Origin: Favolaschia claudopus
Taxonomy: Eukaryota > Basidiomycota > Agaricomycetes > Agaricales > Mycenaceae
Length of the DNA stretch: 64,000 nucleotides
Assembly (NCBI GenBank): GCA_037176885.1
Contig: JAWWNJ010000127.1
Span: 372,001 to 436,000, forward strand
Direction: 5' to 3'
The notes beneath the pieces were generated by a model. The model saw only the letters and a list, made by a program, of their open reading frames with translations. It had not been told where the DNA came from and made no database searches. Below, in pieces: positions 12,084-23,061 of the stretch (its first letter is position 1; each line of letters begins with the position of its first letter). A program made the translations under genes and the position numbers.

Positions 12084-12133
12084 ATTTCGACAAATTAGGC
12101 GGATAATCTAGAGTTTGGCCGTTCGTACATAGA
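12084..12133. repeat. Dispersed repeat, second copy of the small block
   Basis: Near-identical to 6655-6704 (one 3-bp difference). It lies 192 bp beyond the large block, instead of directly before it as at 6655. Confidence 0.8.
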
Positions 12134-12261
12134 GTATTGTTTTTTTTTTGGTGCGGTGGGGAGGGTCCGGGCCGGAGAGCGACGAGCGGAAGGAGGAAAC
12201 GAACGTGGATGTCCACAGTGCGACCCTAGGAAGGAGCTAAAATCGTTTTATAGGCAAGAGC

Positions 12262-12675
12262 CAGAAATGGGAATTGATTAAGCGTTTGGCGCAATCCCAA
12301 AATGCGTCTGCGACCGATATGGCGGGCACCAATTCTACCTTCGGTCGCTCAAACCGCAAGCCGTCCTCGAATAACGAAGGTAAGAGGGAAGAGGAGCAGA
12401 AGAATGCATCACCCTTGGCTTTCAAGCTGCCAACCTCAAAACAGAGCTCCCCCCCCGTCTATCACTCAGCTGGGACGACAACGAGGTTCTAGATGCCCCT
12501 CAGTTCACTTCACCACCTATCAAGGCTGTTTCTTCAAACTCCCTCGTCCCACCTGCAGCACCCGAAGACGAGGTCGTGTTGCCTGTTCCCGTTGTCGAGG
12601 TCGAGCCCTCTCCATCGAAACATTCCGCGCTCCACCACCTATCACGTCTCCGCCCGTCTCACCCGCGGAGTGACA
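12262..12675 (+). pseudogene. Possible decayed polyprotein fragment
   Basis: On the plus strand a polar, low-complexity coding-like stretch (SFGRSN-type then KREEEQKNASPLAF) shifts frame near 12450. It continues with a proline/valine-rich linker (VLPVPVVEVEPSPSKH) before stopping. This resembles linker regions of retrotransposon polyproteins, but no enzymatic motif is present. Weak call. Confidence 0.2.
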
Positions 12676-12927
12676 ATGGGTGAAGTCGTAGCCTTAGTCT
12701 GGGTACTGGAGATCCCAGGAATAGCGCGGTGGTGCAGGACATAGCGTAGCGGTCCGGGAAGACGGGGGATTCCCCTGACATCAGCCCCAGAATGTGGCGA
12801 CTCGACAGAACAAATAGAGCTTCTGAGAATCAAACACAGCCCCGCTTCACGACGCGTGACGCCTCGGCACGCGGACAGGGAAAGAAACAAAACAAAAAAA
12901 ACATCATACAGGGAACGAAACTCGCAG

Positions 12928-13523
12928 TAAGATAGAGAGCGTGGGATCCCCGCACCCTTATGTCAGCATCACACTGTGACATTGTCACGCTCGACGTTGA
13001 GGGCTTATAGCACGATGCTAAGGTCCAGATTGGGAATTTTGCCCAATACAAGTCTTAGATAGAGGTTCAATGAAGGGTTCCTATTGTGCAGAGTTGCCAA
13101 AATGTCCCCTGGTCTCTTGCTATATGACCCCACAAAAAAATTCAGACCACTTTTTTTCTGAGTGTTTCTATGTGGTTTTCTCACCAAATGGGACACTTTT
13201 CAAAAATTTCGGAGGAAATTTGGCCAGCACAGCCACAGGATAGTCATCTCGGCATGCTTCGGCAGCTTGCTTAAGGGTGGGACCTGTCAAACCTTTGCGG
13301 CGCAATGAGTGACAGAACACTGACAGAACCTCCTTGCAGTGTGGAAGGTGCTTTTCAAACCAAAAACCAAAATTTCAGAGCCGAAACATGTAGGTCAGCC
13401 CTTCCGCAGGCCGGAGAAAGCACGAAATTTTTTGTGCGACCGGGGATTTGGCCGTGGGAACGATTAATAAGCGTTACATAACGTGCTTAAGTAAGGTGCG
13501 GGAATCCCACGCTCTCTATCTTA
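12928..13523. mobile_element. Inverted-repeat element, about 596 bp
   Basis: The left end TAAGATAGAGAGCGTGGGAT is repeated in inverse at the right end (ATCCCACGCTCTCTATCTTA with one mismatch). GTGCGGG blocks lie just inside both ends. No target duplication is obvious. Related single ends are at about 31817-31870 and 59822-60000. Confidence 0.65.
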
Positions 13524-13990
13524 TCTAAAATGTTTCCCCCGAAGGTTGGGGCGGGGCTAGAGTGAGAGGGCACCCGCCGCTGGTGTATTTCCAAAGGAAA
13601 TATTCCAGAATCTCATCCGTGGTCTACACGCCAAAAGTGTTAAGTGATTCATGCTGTCGTCAGGTATAAAACCCAACCTGATCCATCACCATTGTCGGAA
13701 AAATCAAAAAAGGGTTGTTGGGCCTGGGCAGGCCTTGTAAGGTCTAATAAGGCCGTTGGGGAAAAGGAGGGTTACAAGGTTTAAATACGTACCAAATACT
13801 ACATATAGGGCCTTATAACACATAATAGGACCTAATGAGGCTTGTAAGGCCTTACAAGGCATGTTCGGCGGCGTTAAGCAAAAGTATTACCACTTTACCT
13901 TCTTTGTAAGGTGTCTGCTTGCACCTTGTCTTGACTTTCTAATACTATCTATTTCTGTTGTACTACAATACTGACTCTAACAATTAATTA
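13524..13990. repeat. Palindrome-rich spacer with AAGGCCTTA words
   Basis: From about 13710 to 13870 the sequence is rich in GGCCTTGTAAGG/CCTTATAAGG-type words. The same words reappear at 14390-14465 and 16415-16490. They resemble subterminal repeats of hAT-type elements, but ends could not be fixed. No gene seen. Confidence 0.4.
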
Positions 13991-13993
13991 CTG

Positions 13994-14080
13994 GTGCTTG
14001 CGAGAATCGAACGCTTGACCTCTGCAGTGCGAATAAAACAGTGGCAATGTACAATACTGCTATGCTAAGAGAGCTTTACA
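13994..14080 (-). repeat. tRNA-like sequence (degenerate tRNA or SINE head)
   Basis: The minus strand begins GCTCTCTTAGCATAGCAGTA, an A-box-like stretch, and about 50 bp later has GCGTTCGATTC, a B-box match. The acceptor ends do not pair, so it is not a working tRNA. It shares its start and B box with the plus-strand sequence at 60234-60312. Confidence 0.35.
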
Positions 14081-14479
14081 ATTAGGGAAATGTTGTTCCA
14101 TATACATATGGCGTAGCTCTCGGATACTTACCTGTACAATTTCCCCATAACACAACAAGATATTGCTCGTACATTGACTGGTGATTTACTACACATGAGT
14201 ATATGCTCCCCTACATACTTTTTGAAATTCAAATCAGCCATCTTGGCATACAATCACAGCACAAATTATCAAAAGCAATACAACTCTGAATTTTCCGCCG
14301 AAAAAGATGCAATAAAACCACACCTACCATGTCTCTAACAACCCCAACTCAGTTTTGTAACCTCCGGGAAGTTAGCCTGGGAAGACCTAACCAGACCTTA
14401 TCACGCCTTATAAGGTCACCCCTCGAACCTTATTAGGCCTTATAAGGCCGTTAGGTGCTCCAAGGCCTGCGCACCATAC

Positions 14480-15366
14480 CTCAATGGACAGTCTGGCCTC
14501 CGCGTATCCTCCAGCGCTTTGCTCCTTGCAAGTCCCGCATAAACAATGCTGATTGCCGTCCCCGACTGAAGCGCTTGTTAGTCTCAGAGCACGGGACACT
14601 GTGTCACTCACGCACAGTAGTCTTCTCCGTAATAGACAGTAATTTCATCTCCTATTGCGATTGTCCGCAAGACTCTGACACAAATAGTTTTACCTTGGCG
14701 AAATAGTTCACAATTATTTGAACAATCGTGCTAGGGACGAGTGAACCAATCGGACACCAGTTCACAAAGAAAATAGGACGCACATTGACAAAGCGAGCGG
14801 GGCCTAAAACAAGGTAACTCTTATTATTGTGTTGGGAGTTCATAATACTGAAGTCCCTGGCAACGTCCCCGAGCCCAAGGTGATCGATCTCATTAGGGGT
14901 GAGGCAAGCCATGGAGCCTTCGAGCCCCGGAATCACGGTCCCAGGAGAAAGCAAATTTCGGGCTATCACGCCAAGTTCGGGCAACCCTGTGTATTCCGAG
15001 TATGCGGGGGTTTCAACCACCGTAACGGAGCTTGAAGGGTGGAGGAGACAAAGGTAACGAGATGCATGCCTTCGAAATTTAAGAAAACAAGAAGTCGAGT
15101 TACGTGAGAGAGGAATCATAAAGACGTACACGGCAAACACAGCAACCTGTTGCCTTGTGTAGCCCAGGACATGAGATCGGATGCAGGGTAAACTGGAAAG
15201 CCCGTTGCAAATGACGAACAATCCTCTCGATTCTGAACATACGACAGGAAATCGTCCTCCAGCTGATCCCGACTGGGCAGCGGGTTGCTGTGAAGCGAGA
15301 GCTGATCAAGTCCGTAAGATGGGTAAACGCGGCCAACAGACACGAGAATACTTTTGCGATCATCCT
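14480..15366 (-). pseudogene. Suv4-20-like SET-domain methyltransferase, internal exon block
   Basis: Suv4-20/Set9-type SET proteins methylate lysine 20 of histone H4 in chromatin. Four exons read in one frame: 15366-15132, 15069-14784, 14730-14616 and 14565-14480, with GT-AG introns of 62, 53 and 50 nt. Visible SET features are ELGVIARNLLSPGTVI; LGPARFVN joining HDCSNNCELF (the NHxC-type substrate/cofactor motif); RTIAIGDEITVYYGEDY joining FG; and a post-SET-like cluster HCLCGTC. No stop or frameshift occurs inside. The block starts directly after a splice acceptor and ends directly before a splice donor, with no start or stop codon. Its 5' side abuts the inverted-repeat element at 15379 and its 3' side abuts AAGGCCTTA-type repeats. 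It is therefore a captured or truncated gene segment. A small intact gene with far-away end exons cannot be excluded. The family call is strong. Confidence 0.8.
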
Positions 15367-15378
15367 CTGCAATTCAGG

Positions 15379-15900
15379 TAGGCGTCAGTCACTTACAACG
15401 AGCGGTCACATGACCAAAGTGTGACAGCCATTAAGCTCTGGCCACAGAACATTAGGGTAAAAAGTGGGACCTAGAAATGGTGTATTTGAGCAAATGGAAG
15501 ACATCCCTGGTCTCAGAATTCAAAAATAATTTCTTGGGATGGAGCAGTAGACCATTCTTCCAACCCATTTTTTTTGAATGCAGAAATGAGTTTTTCAGCG
15601 ATTGGAGCCATTTTGGTTTGGGACGATGGCGAAATTTGCCGCTTATGTAACACTCCCACGCACCATATAGGGTAAAATCCCATCAATTACCGGCAACCCG
15701 GGTCCCGCCAGCACAACAGCGTACACGCTATACCGTGAACATTGGCTGCAGTGCGCAACATCTTGGGGGATCATACAACAATGGCTAGAGAAATCTCATC
15801 CTATCTCCAGTTATGATTACATAATGACCAATTTTTTTTTTCGACCTCAAAATCGTTAAAATTGAGCAAAATCCAGCAGGTGACCGCTTGTTGTAAGTTA
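15379..15900. mobile_element. Inverted-repeat element B, copy 1
   Basis: It starts AGGTAGGCGTCAGTCACTTA and ends in the inverse (CGCTTGTTGTAAGTTACC, decayed). The interior matches the 59181-59822 copy in opposite orientation, including a poly-T before CGACCTCAAAATCG. No coding capacity. Confidence 0.75.
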
Positions 15901-16331
15901 CCTTCTTTCGTCGGCGCCCGGGGCAGGCGTGTCATGCTGTTCATTTTGCGGACGGACAATCCACTGAGCTTTTCAATAAAAAGATGAGAGATGAAATCGT
16001 CATCCCGGGATAGAACGCCAGCGCTAGTCGACGTTGCCGGGCTCCGAAAGCAGGGCATCAGGGGGAGCTTCGTGCGGACCCAGTGTGGACAGGGAGGGAG
16101 CAAAGTCACGAGATGCAAACACGTGTGTGTGGGCGTGCGAAAAAGTCAGTCGATGTAGGTTCGGATCAAGCCGCCTCTCAACTCACATGGCAATCATATC
16201 AAAATTACTATATATAGTAACCCGACAGCTGTCGGCAGCTGCCGGCCGAGCAAATTTTCGATATTTCCGCCATTTGGGGCCCAAAAAATCAGCCGTCACC
16301 CGTCACCACCACCAAAAGTGTTCAGTTCACA

Positions 16332-16382
16332 GGTGCCTGTCTTGATTTGATTTGATTTGATGTTCTAGGGTTATCGTACCTG
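16332..16382 (-). mobile_element. LINE 3' end stub
   Basis: On the minus strand GTACGATAACCCTAGAACAT runs into a (CAAAT)n tail. This is the same 3' end as the LINE at 46915-48815. Only about 50 bp is present, as expected for an extreme 5' truncation. Confidence 0.55.
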
Positions 16383-16384
16383 GC

Positions 16385-16505
16385 CCGAAGGCTTCTGTCG
16401 GAAAAATCGCAAAAGGCTTATAAGGCCTTGCACAACCTAACGGCCGTATATGGCCTTATAAGGCTCCCCGCCAAGGCTTATAAGGCATAACAACGGGCCC
16501 AGCTT
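16385..16505. repeat. AAGGCTTATAAGGCC repeat cluster
   Basis: Several copies of GGCTTATAAGGC-type palindromes within 110 bp, similar to 13710-13870 and 14390-14465. Possibly the end of a hAT-type element. No gene. Confidence 0.4.
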
Positions 16506-16506
16506 A

Positions 16507-18188
16507 CAGCAGTTTGCAGATGTAATGACACCACGTCGCATCACATGAGAAGAAAGCACAAAAAACACGTCTTCTTCTCTCCTTCGTATCTCTCTCGTTT
16601 CGACGACAAATAGCATAATTTTGGTATCGGAGGACTCGCCGTAATCCAGGCTTCAAAACAACTATCTTTTATCGCCGAAATCCTGACTTCATTAGTGTTG
16701 CCGGGGTTCGGTTAGGTTCGGTTTTTGACCAAAAAATCCGAACCCCGAACCGCACCTGGGGTTCGGTTCGGCCAATTTCCCGAACCCCGAACCTAACCTC
16801 GGGTTCGGTTCGTTGAGGTTCAGCACGGGTTCGAACCTTTTCGAAACTGAAGCCATTTCCCACGACCGAAATCCGAAAATTTCAAGCTGGGTGTGCGTGA
16901 GCGGGTCTCAATTATCTCTTTTCAACCATTCTAACTCACCAATTCCATAAATTCAACAAGACTGGGACAGAAACACTTCAGAAGCTCAGCTGTCTGCTGC
17001 TGTCAGCAGGTCAAATCGTCAAACTTGGCACTGGGTGAGTCGCATTCACATTTATTCAGGTGTCCTGAACACATTTTCACTTGCCAGGACGTGAGAATGG
17101 TAAGGAAACTTGTTCATTCTACTAAAATCAACTCACATTTCTCAGAGATTTCAGCTCGGGTTCGTTGAGGTTCGCACAGGTTCGGAGATTTCCAAGATCC
17201 TCGAACCCCGAACCGCACCTGGGGTTCGGTTCGGTGCAGAGACCCTCCCCGAACCTCAATTGAGGTCCGGTTCGGGTTCGGTTCAGGTTCGGAATCGGTT
17301 CTGAACCTAACCGCGGCAACACTAGACTTCATTTTGGCCGACATCCACCTTGCTCGTCATCGTCATCGCCGTCTTGGACGCAATTCTGGAGAGAATGCCT
17401 CGTGTGTAGGCGCGTGAGGAAGGCAGTTCTAGTCGCTTTCAATTTATATGCATTTGTAGCGCGGATTCCGGTTAGATAACTTATTGTTCTCGTGTCTCTT
17501 CTCTACTTCCACCGTGATCACAGTTTTGTTCTCTGGTTTTGTAACTTTTGTTCCTTCTCAGGCGCGCGTAACCATGCGGTGTATAGCACCAGTGGGGTGC
17601 GTCCTCAAAAGGAAAGGACGCTAATTTTTTGCCAAATTTCGCTGTGGCGTATTCTATTTTTTTTCTCGTTTGCCACTGGAGTCTGCGTGGCTTACTTACT
17701 ATTAGCCACTTTGTACCACACATACAATACTAAGCATGCCAGATGACTATTTTCTGGAGATCTCAAGACTCATTCTGTGTGCATAACGCTGCTATGCACA
17801 TGGAGTAAGATCAAATGGTCCCAAACAAATTATTCTGATAAGTTGTTATATACACCCGGCAGCCACAATTTAAACTTGCACATATGCCAAGAGCGACCAA
17901 AAATGCCTTCCAAGTGCGCCTACACATGGGCGATTCCGTCCAGAATCGCGCCGAGCGCGACAATGTTGGAGCAGCTGGATGTCAAGTGGATGTCGGCCAA
18001 AAAGAAAGTCGGAATTTTGCCAATAAAATACCAGCGTCTCGAGGCCCGGACTAAGGCGACCTCATACATACAAGAATAGTCGAGATTGGGCAAGAAACGA
18101 GCAAGAACGAGGCGATACAAGAAGACGTGTTTTTCGTGCTTTCTTCTCATGTGATGCGACGTGGTGTCATTACATCTGCAAACTGCTG
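16507..18188. mobile_element. TA-target element with about 75-bp inverted repeats
   Basis: The left end CAGCAGTTTGCAGATGTAAT and about 55 further bases are repeated in inverse at the right end (to 18188). TA flanks both sides (16505-16506 and 18189-18190). A hAT element (16693-17324) lies inside, leaving about 1.04 kb of original sequence. Minor open frames are not transposase-like, so it is non-autonomous. The TA target suggests the Tc1/mariner superfamily. Confidence 0.85.
16693..17324. mobile_element. hAT non-autonomous element rich in GGTTCGG words
   Basis: The ends are TAGTGTTGCCGG and CGGCAACACTA, with an exact 8-bp target duplication GACTTCAT (16685-16692 and 17325-17332), diagnostic of hAT transposition. 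About 150 bp at each end is built from GGTTCGG/CCGAACC words. It is nested in the 16507-18188 element. No transposase. Confidence 0.92.
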
Positions 18189-18466
18189 TAAAACCCCCAA
18201 CCAATGTTGAACTATGTAGCTGATAATTCATTTTTTTGAGTTGTTCTCGTTAATAGCCAACTCTCCTGGTCTGGGAAAACAGAACAGGCTCACCATGATA
18301 ATAGTTCGAGTTCGGTTCGCCAGATATACCTCCAAATGTCATTTTGAGCATCACAGCTGAGAGTAAAAGTGTTTGGCTGATAGACGGCATAGTAATTGAA
18401 ATCCGAAATGGGTGCGTATATTGAACAACATCCCACTTCCTATCATTCTTGCTTAGTATAATGGTA

Positions 18467-18972
18467 CTGTACCATTTCGATCAATTCTCCCCGCCTGTGA
18501 CGCGTGACCCAAATATTCGAACTTTGGATTTCTCAAAACACCCTGGAGCGCCGTGACACCCTAAAAAATTCGTAAATCGTTCAAGTTACAGCACTCACCT
18601 CCCCAAGCATTTTTAGAGCATTTGAGGCAAGTATGAATGAAAAACAACAGCTTGAAACCGAAATATTCACAGGGTGAGCAAAATTTGCAAGGTTTTGCAT
18701 GGTTTCACTGCCAAAAAAGGTGTAATCAAGCCAGCCGCTATACTAAACGAGACTAGGTTGTACACTGACCATTGAACGGTGTTCAGGAGCAATTTTTAGG
18801 AGGCAAAAACAGGGTGGGGGCGAAAAAATCGAATTTCTGACGATTTTTCAGAGATTTTGTGACTTTTTTTCGACATTCGAAAAAGGTCTCGGTGACCCGT
18901 GACAGGTACGAAAATATTCGTAAAAAATCGGCCCTGTGACGCGTGACATACGAATTGAATGAAATGGTACAG
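18467..18972. mobile_element. TA-target MITE, 506 bp
   Basis: The left end CTGTACCATTTCGATCAATT is repeated in inverse at the right end (CGAATTGAATGAAATGGTACAG). TA flanks both sides (18465-18466, 18973-18974). Related to the 149-bp element at 7197 and to a fragment at about 49150-49230. Confidence 0.85.
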
Positions 18973-18993
18973 TAATAGACTCGGATTGTTGTA

Positions 18994-19745
18994 CAGTGTA
19001 GTAGGGTTCCTTGGATAGCCACTTTCCATTTCCGCATTCTCTGTACAACAACAAAGCGTAAAAAATTGAGTTTTTTCTCGTGTATACTAGAGCATGTAAC
19101 AATGTGTCTCCCTCTTTCAAACCAGGAATTCGACTGACGATGAGGCAAGGAAAAAGATAGTGAGGTTTTGGTCACAAATGTCACGCGGAGGGTTCCTTGG
19201 TTATCTCGCTTCTGCTCTGTGATGTGAGAAGCCAATTGACATTGAGTTTTTGAGCCATACTTGATCTAGTCTACTCATATGGCAGTAAAATGTCTATATG
19301 GCACATATTTATACACTTTGAAAGCATAATAATGGGCGAAGTTCAGTGCAATTTCAAGGGTCATGTCACGCTTTACCCTGTGAAAAGGACCAATCAATTT
19401 ATAGTCGGCCGTATCTTGTCCGTATCTGCTGCACTTTGGGTATAGAATCGTAGATATGATCCTCAACTATTTCACGAGAGTTAGTTTGAAACATAACACG
19501 CTGAAAGGAGACGAGAAGTGGGCAAAAGAAAAGTGATGGTTGCCGAATTAGGCAGCTGATTGCACCTTAAATAGTGTCTTGCTCGTACCACTGACACACT
19601 GGTGGGCTAAAACTTTTTGAGACTGTACATAGGCGCTATATCATTAGGCTGAGCAAACAGAATCTAACTACAAGCTGTTGTGGATAGCCAGAAAACAAAA
19701 ATAATCAAGGAACCCTCCCTATCCAAGGAACCGTCTACTACACTG
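18994..19745. mobile_element. TA-target element A, full copy, 752 bp
   Basis: The left end is CAGTGTAGTAGGGTTCCTTG and the right end is its inverse ending CTACTACACTG. TA flanks both sides (18992-18993 and 19746-19747). Other copies or parts: 40795-40847, 49232-49337 and 58606-59180. The open frames inside have no transposase motifs. Confidence 0.88.
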
Positions 19746-19747
19746 TA

Positions 19748-20060
19748 TCCATCCACGGCCGGAAACCTTCTCGCAATCCCCGCAACACGGACCGAACGTG
19801 AACTTGATCGGATGGCGTCTTAGAAGATTCTCAAGACGTTCAACGCGAATGACTTTCGGGATTTGGAAGAGCTCAGGATTCTCGCGTATGGTGCGCACAG
19901 CTATCTTGTTCTCGAACTCGTAAGCCGACGGTCGAGGTAAAGGTTCATCGATCTCTGTGTAACGGGCCGTGCGACTGTAATTCAGAAGCTGGCAGTCATT
20001 CCAGCCCATGCCCCGCATGTACTTAGGCAGGAAAGTGACACCATCCGATTCATCTAGGAA
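19748..20060 (-). pseudogene. Transposon-associated protein fragment
   Basis: About 100 codons on the minus strand include YEFENKIAVRTIRENPELF. After a frame change they read VRSVLRGLREGFRPWMDT, a motif (HPDQ...V..GLR.GFWP) that I associate from memory with proteins encoded by basidiomycete transposable elements. Coding similarity ends exactly at the TA where element A is inserted (19746). Family assignment is tentative. Confidence 0.35.
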
Positions 20061-20297
20061 CTCGTCCTCGTCCCCTTCAAACCAACCCTGTCTGGACAGT
20101 AGCCATAATGCAATGTGGTCGGAAAATATCTATGACCACAATGCATTTTAACACGGCCGTGGCCGGGCGGCCAATTATACCCACAATGCAATGTGGCCGT
20201 GGTCCCAGAAATGGTAATAATACAAGTGCAGGCACCGGAAATTGAGCACAAAAAGTGTTAGCTGATCGGAGACCGCAGATAATGGTTGTAGCTGATA

Positions 20298-20628
20298 CAG
20301 TGACGGCGAGTTTACTTAAGTGCCTTTCCTAAAAAGGAAATTTTCGCACAACAGCCAAAGGGCGGGTCGGCTCGAGTGTATGAGACAAAGTTTAGCCTGT
20401 ATTCACATCTAAGGAACATTGGGTGGGTAGTATACAAAATCCAGCCACTGAAAAGCTCCGACAGTACAAAGACAGTACCGGCCAGATCTCGATCACCTCG
20501 GCACTGATTGCCGCTGCAACGGGCAAACACATGCCTCAAGCACCTGTAGTTTGGCCGAGGTGGAAAGGTGCCTGTGTGCGCAGACAGAGTTTCCTTATCA
20601 GGAAAGGCATTTAAAGTCGCCGTCGCTG
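20298..20628. mobile_element. TA-target MITE, 331 bp
   Basis: The left end CAGTGACGGCGAGTTTACTT and an internal GCCTTTCCT...AGGAAA motif are repeated in inverse at the right end (GGAAAGGCATTTAAAGTCGC then CGTCGCTG). Flanked by TA (20296-20297, 20629-20630). A related end is at 42945-42984. Confidence 0.85.
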
Positions 20629-22317
20629 TACCATTGAGCCAGAGAGGAGATGCAATTGACTGCATGTAAAGGGGAGTGATGGTACCCACAAGCACGTCAC
20701 CCGGAACTAAAGCCTGTGGACCAACTCCTGTGATGCCGGAATGGTCGAAGGCCCGTGCTCTGTCTATTTATACTACTACGTCCAAGCAGTTGTGGGTCTC
20801 TTTGTTAATTGTTTCAAAAATAAAATCAATAAAAAAAGAAAGAAAGAAAAATTGAATAATAATAATAATTGGGGGAGCTTGCTTGGGTCACCAAATTACC
20901 GATTCTCAGCTTGCCGGGGTCTTCGTCGAAGCTCCCGGTATCGATGGTCGAATGTGTATTTGCGGCCGCTGGGTAGTAAGTTGCAACGGAACAATGCGGG
21001 CGGACCACGGCGTTTTTGGCGCCGCCAGGTCCCTCAATTTATGGTACAAAGAAGTTATTTGTTATTTGCAAACTTTCTTGATAGGTTTCTTGTTGGGAAT
21101 GAACTTATCGTTATCTGTTAATTAAATTTCTTGGAAGAATAAATGCAATCGATCCAATTTCTTGATTGGTTTAATCGTCCCTTAAATCAGCTAGGATATT
21201 ATGGCTTTAACAAATAACTTCCGGAACCGCGGTGTGTTAGGTAAGGCGGGAACGCGCCGGCCCGAGGGTTATGGTATGTGCCCCAGGCCCAGACGTTTAT
21301 CCGCCCATTTTCCCATCGCCTTCAAAATCAACGTAGGTTTTGTATGCCGGTGTCCCGGCCTACAGGTGGGGGAGCTTGTGCGAATCTGAATATTCAACAA
21401 GATGAGGTGGTGGGGTAGGTTCAAAAAGTACATACATAGTTATCTGTTTCTTGTATGTTTCTGTACATACAATCTCAACAAAAAGCATATTCATTCAGCT
21501 CAATGTCCTCATTATTCAGAGTAAAAGCTAGTTGAGCACTCCTCGCATGCCTCGCGATATCAGTGTCGAGATCAATGTATTCATTTTGATCCAGGGCCCT
21601 TATAGTGAGTTGTCCAGACCTAGTTGGAAGTCGGTTCCGTGTATCTTTCTTGAGAACTTGTACTATTGAACCCCATCGCAACTTGCTCGTAAGACAGTGC
21701 GAGGGGAATTCAATTCCCAAGCCTTATTGACGCTCATTTAACAACGCCGAATCTCTTCACTTCCACCTGCTTTTGCAGAGAAGGGTGGTTAGAACCTAAG
21801 TTCAGCAACACCGGTGCCGCCCGATGAGAGGTCCGAGGGCAGCAGCAAACTCGAAGACACAGCTGTCAAAATCCGCGCTGCATCACCGGAATCAGTCTCG
21901 CATCACGGTGGATCAGGCTGGCTTGTGCTGGATCACGGCGCATCACTGATATCGTTCTCGGAACGTGTTTTTATCACGGCGGTGTCTGATTTACGACACC
22001 CATCATACGCTCCAGCACAGCCCCATCACCATTTGGTGTCCGCTCTGATAAAAGGGGGAGCAAGCTCCCCCAATCAAACGTCACAAATGTCATATTAGGA
22101 AATAGCTTCCACGCCCCCAGTGAATCTTTGAGCCCAAGAGGTACGCGCGATGGAAATGTCAGACACGACCTACCGTGAGAGTGGATTTCTTTCCCCAAAA
22201 GGAAACCCCCAAGCCGGGTATTTTTCTGCGCGAATTGGAGGATTCTGCGCAACTTTCAAGAAAGTTTTTCGGCGCCTTGACCCCTCCCTACGTAATAATG
22301 ATCGCATCAATGCCTAT
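20629..22317. other. No secure gene; possible element with GGGGGAGCTTGCT ends
   Basis: TTGGGGGAGCTTGCT at about 20872 and its inverse AGCAAGCTCCCCCAA at about 22058 could bound a 1.2-kb element. A minus-strand frame of 81 codons at 21475-21720 looks mildly protein-like (TLNNEDIELNEYAF) but no family was recognised. Confidence 0.35.
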
Positions 22318-22436
22318 ATAGGCACCTACGCTTATATGCGTCCCCTACGGCGATACGTCTGCCTGCGTCTACATGCGCGACGCTTGTATCCGTCTCCTAC
22401 GGCGAAACATCCGCCCGCGCCTACATGCGATTACAT
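22318..22436. repeat. Two 52-bp minisatellite units at a second locus
   Basis: Closely matches about 7850-7975, including the run-out CCTACATGCGATTACAT. The sequence on both sides differs from the first locus. Confidence 0.85.
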
Positions 22437-23061
22437 AAGGCGCCTGTCAAGCCTTATATAGTAGGTATTCGCGCGATCCATATCTCTCTCTCACGGAAGG
22501 TTGTGTCTGAGATTCCCATCATGCGTACCTCTTGGGACCCTTCCGCAGCCCTCCACCCTATGCATTATGAGCGATATGCAGTTCTGGATTTTCTCACACA
22601 GTGTGACATTCTGTGACACCGTCAGTAAAATCAAGAAATTCTGAGAAAATAGTTGAGTTGAATGCGAGACAATATACACATTCCTTTTATGCTTCCTGTT
22701 GGGCTATTTGTTTTGCATTAAGTAACTTTTCCTGGTCTCGGAAACTTCGGAGGAACCGGTAGAGTTCGACTTGGAGTGTCGGGTTTAATGGATAATGGAC
22801 TATTACCCTTTGACAAACAAAGTGAAGACATTCGGTCAGTCATAAAGAGTGATCTGCGCCTTGCGGAACATTTGCTGATGTTTTGGGAGTGTCCTTGGAG
22901 GACTTTGATTGTTGAACTGTTTTATCACAGGGTTGTTTGCCATCGGGAGCCTTTGAAAGGCAAAGAAAATTGCCTGATTGGTTGTTTTAGAAGCAGTTAA
23001 CAAGCACAATGCCTGCCGACTTCATTTCCTGCAACGCTGATTGATTTAGCCTCACTCAAAC
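22437..23061. other. No recognisable gene
   Basis: A plus-strand frame of 74 codons (22776-23000) is mildly protein-like but unassigned. Confidence 0.3.

Noticed and set aside
13994..14080. Functional tRNA gene
   Set aside because: A and B boxes are present but the acceptor and anticodon stems do not pair.
14709..14730. A 19-nt intron in the SET gene (GTAAAACTATTTGTGTCAG)
   Set aside because: Reading straight through keeps the frame and the expected SET sequence, so no intron is needed.
16507..18188. Tc1/mariner transposase gene inside the 75-bp TIR element
   Set aside because: No DDE/DDD motif or helix-turn-helix could be read on either strand.
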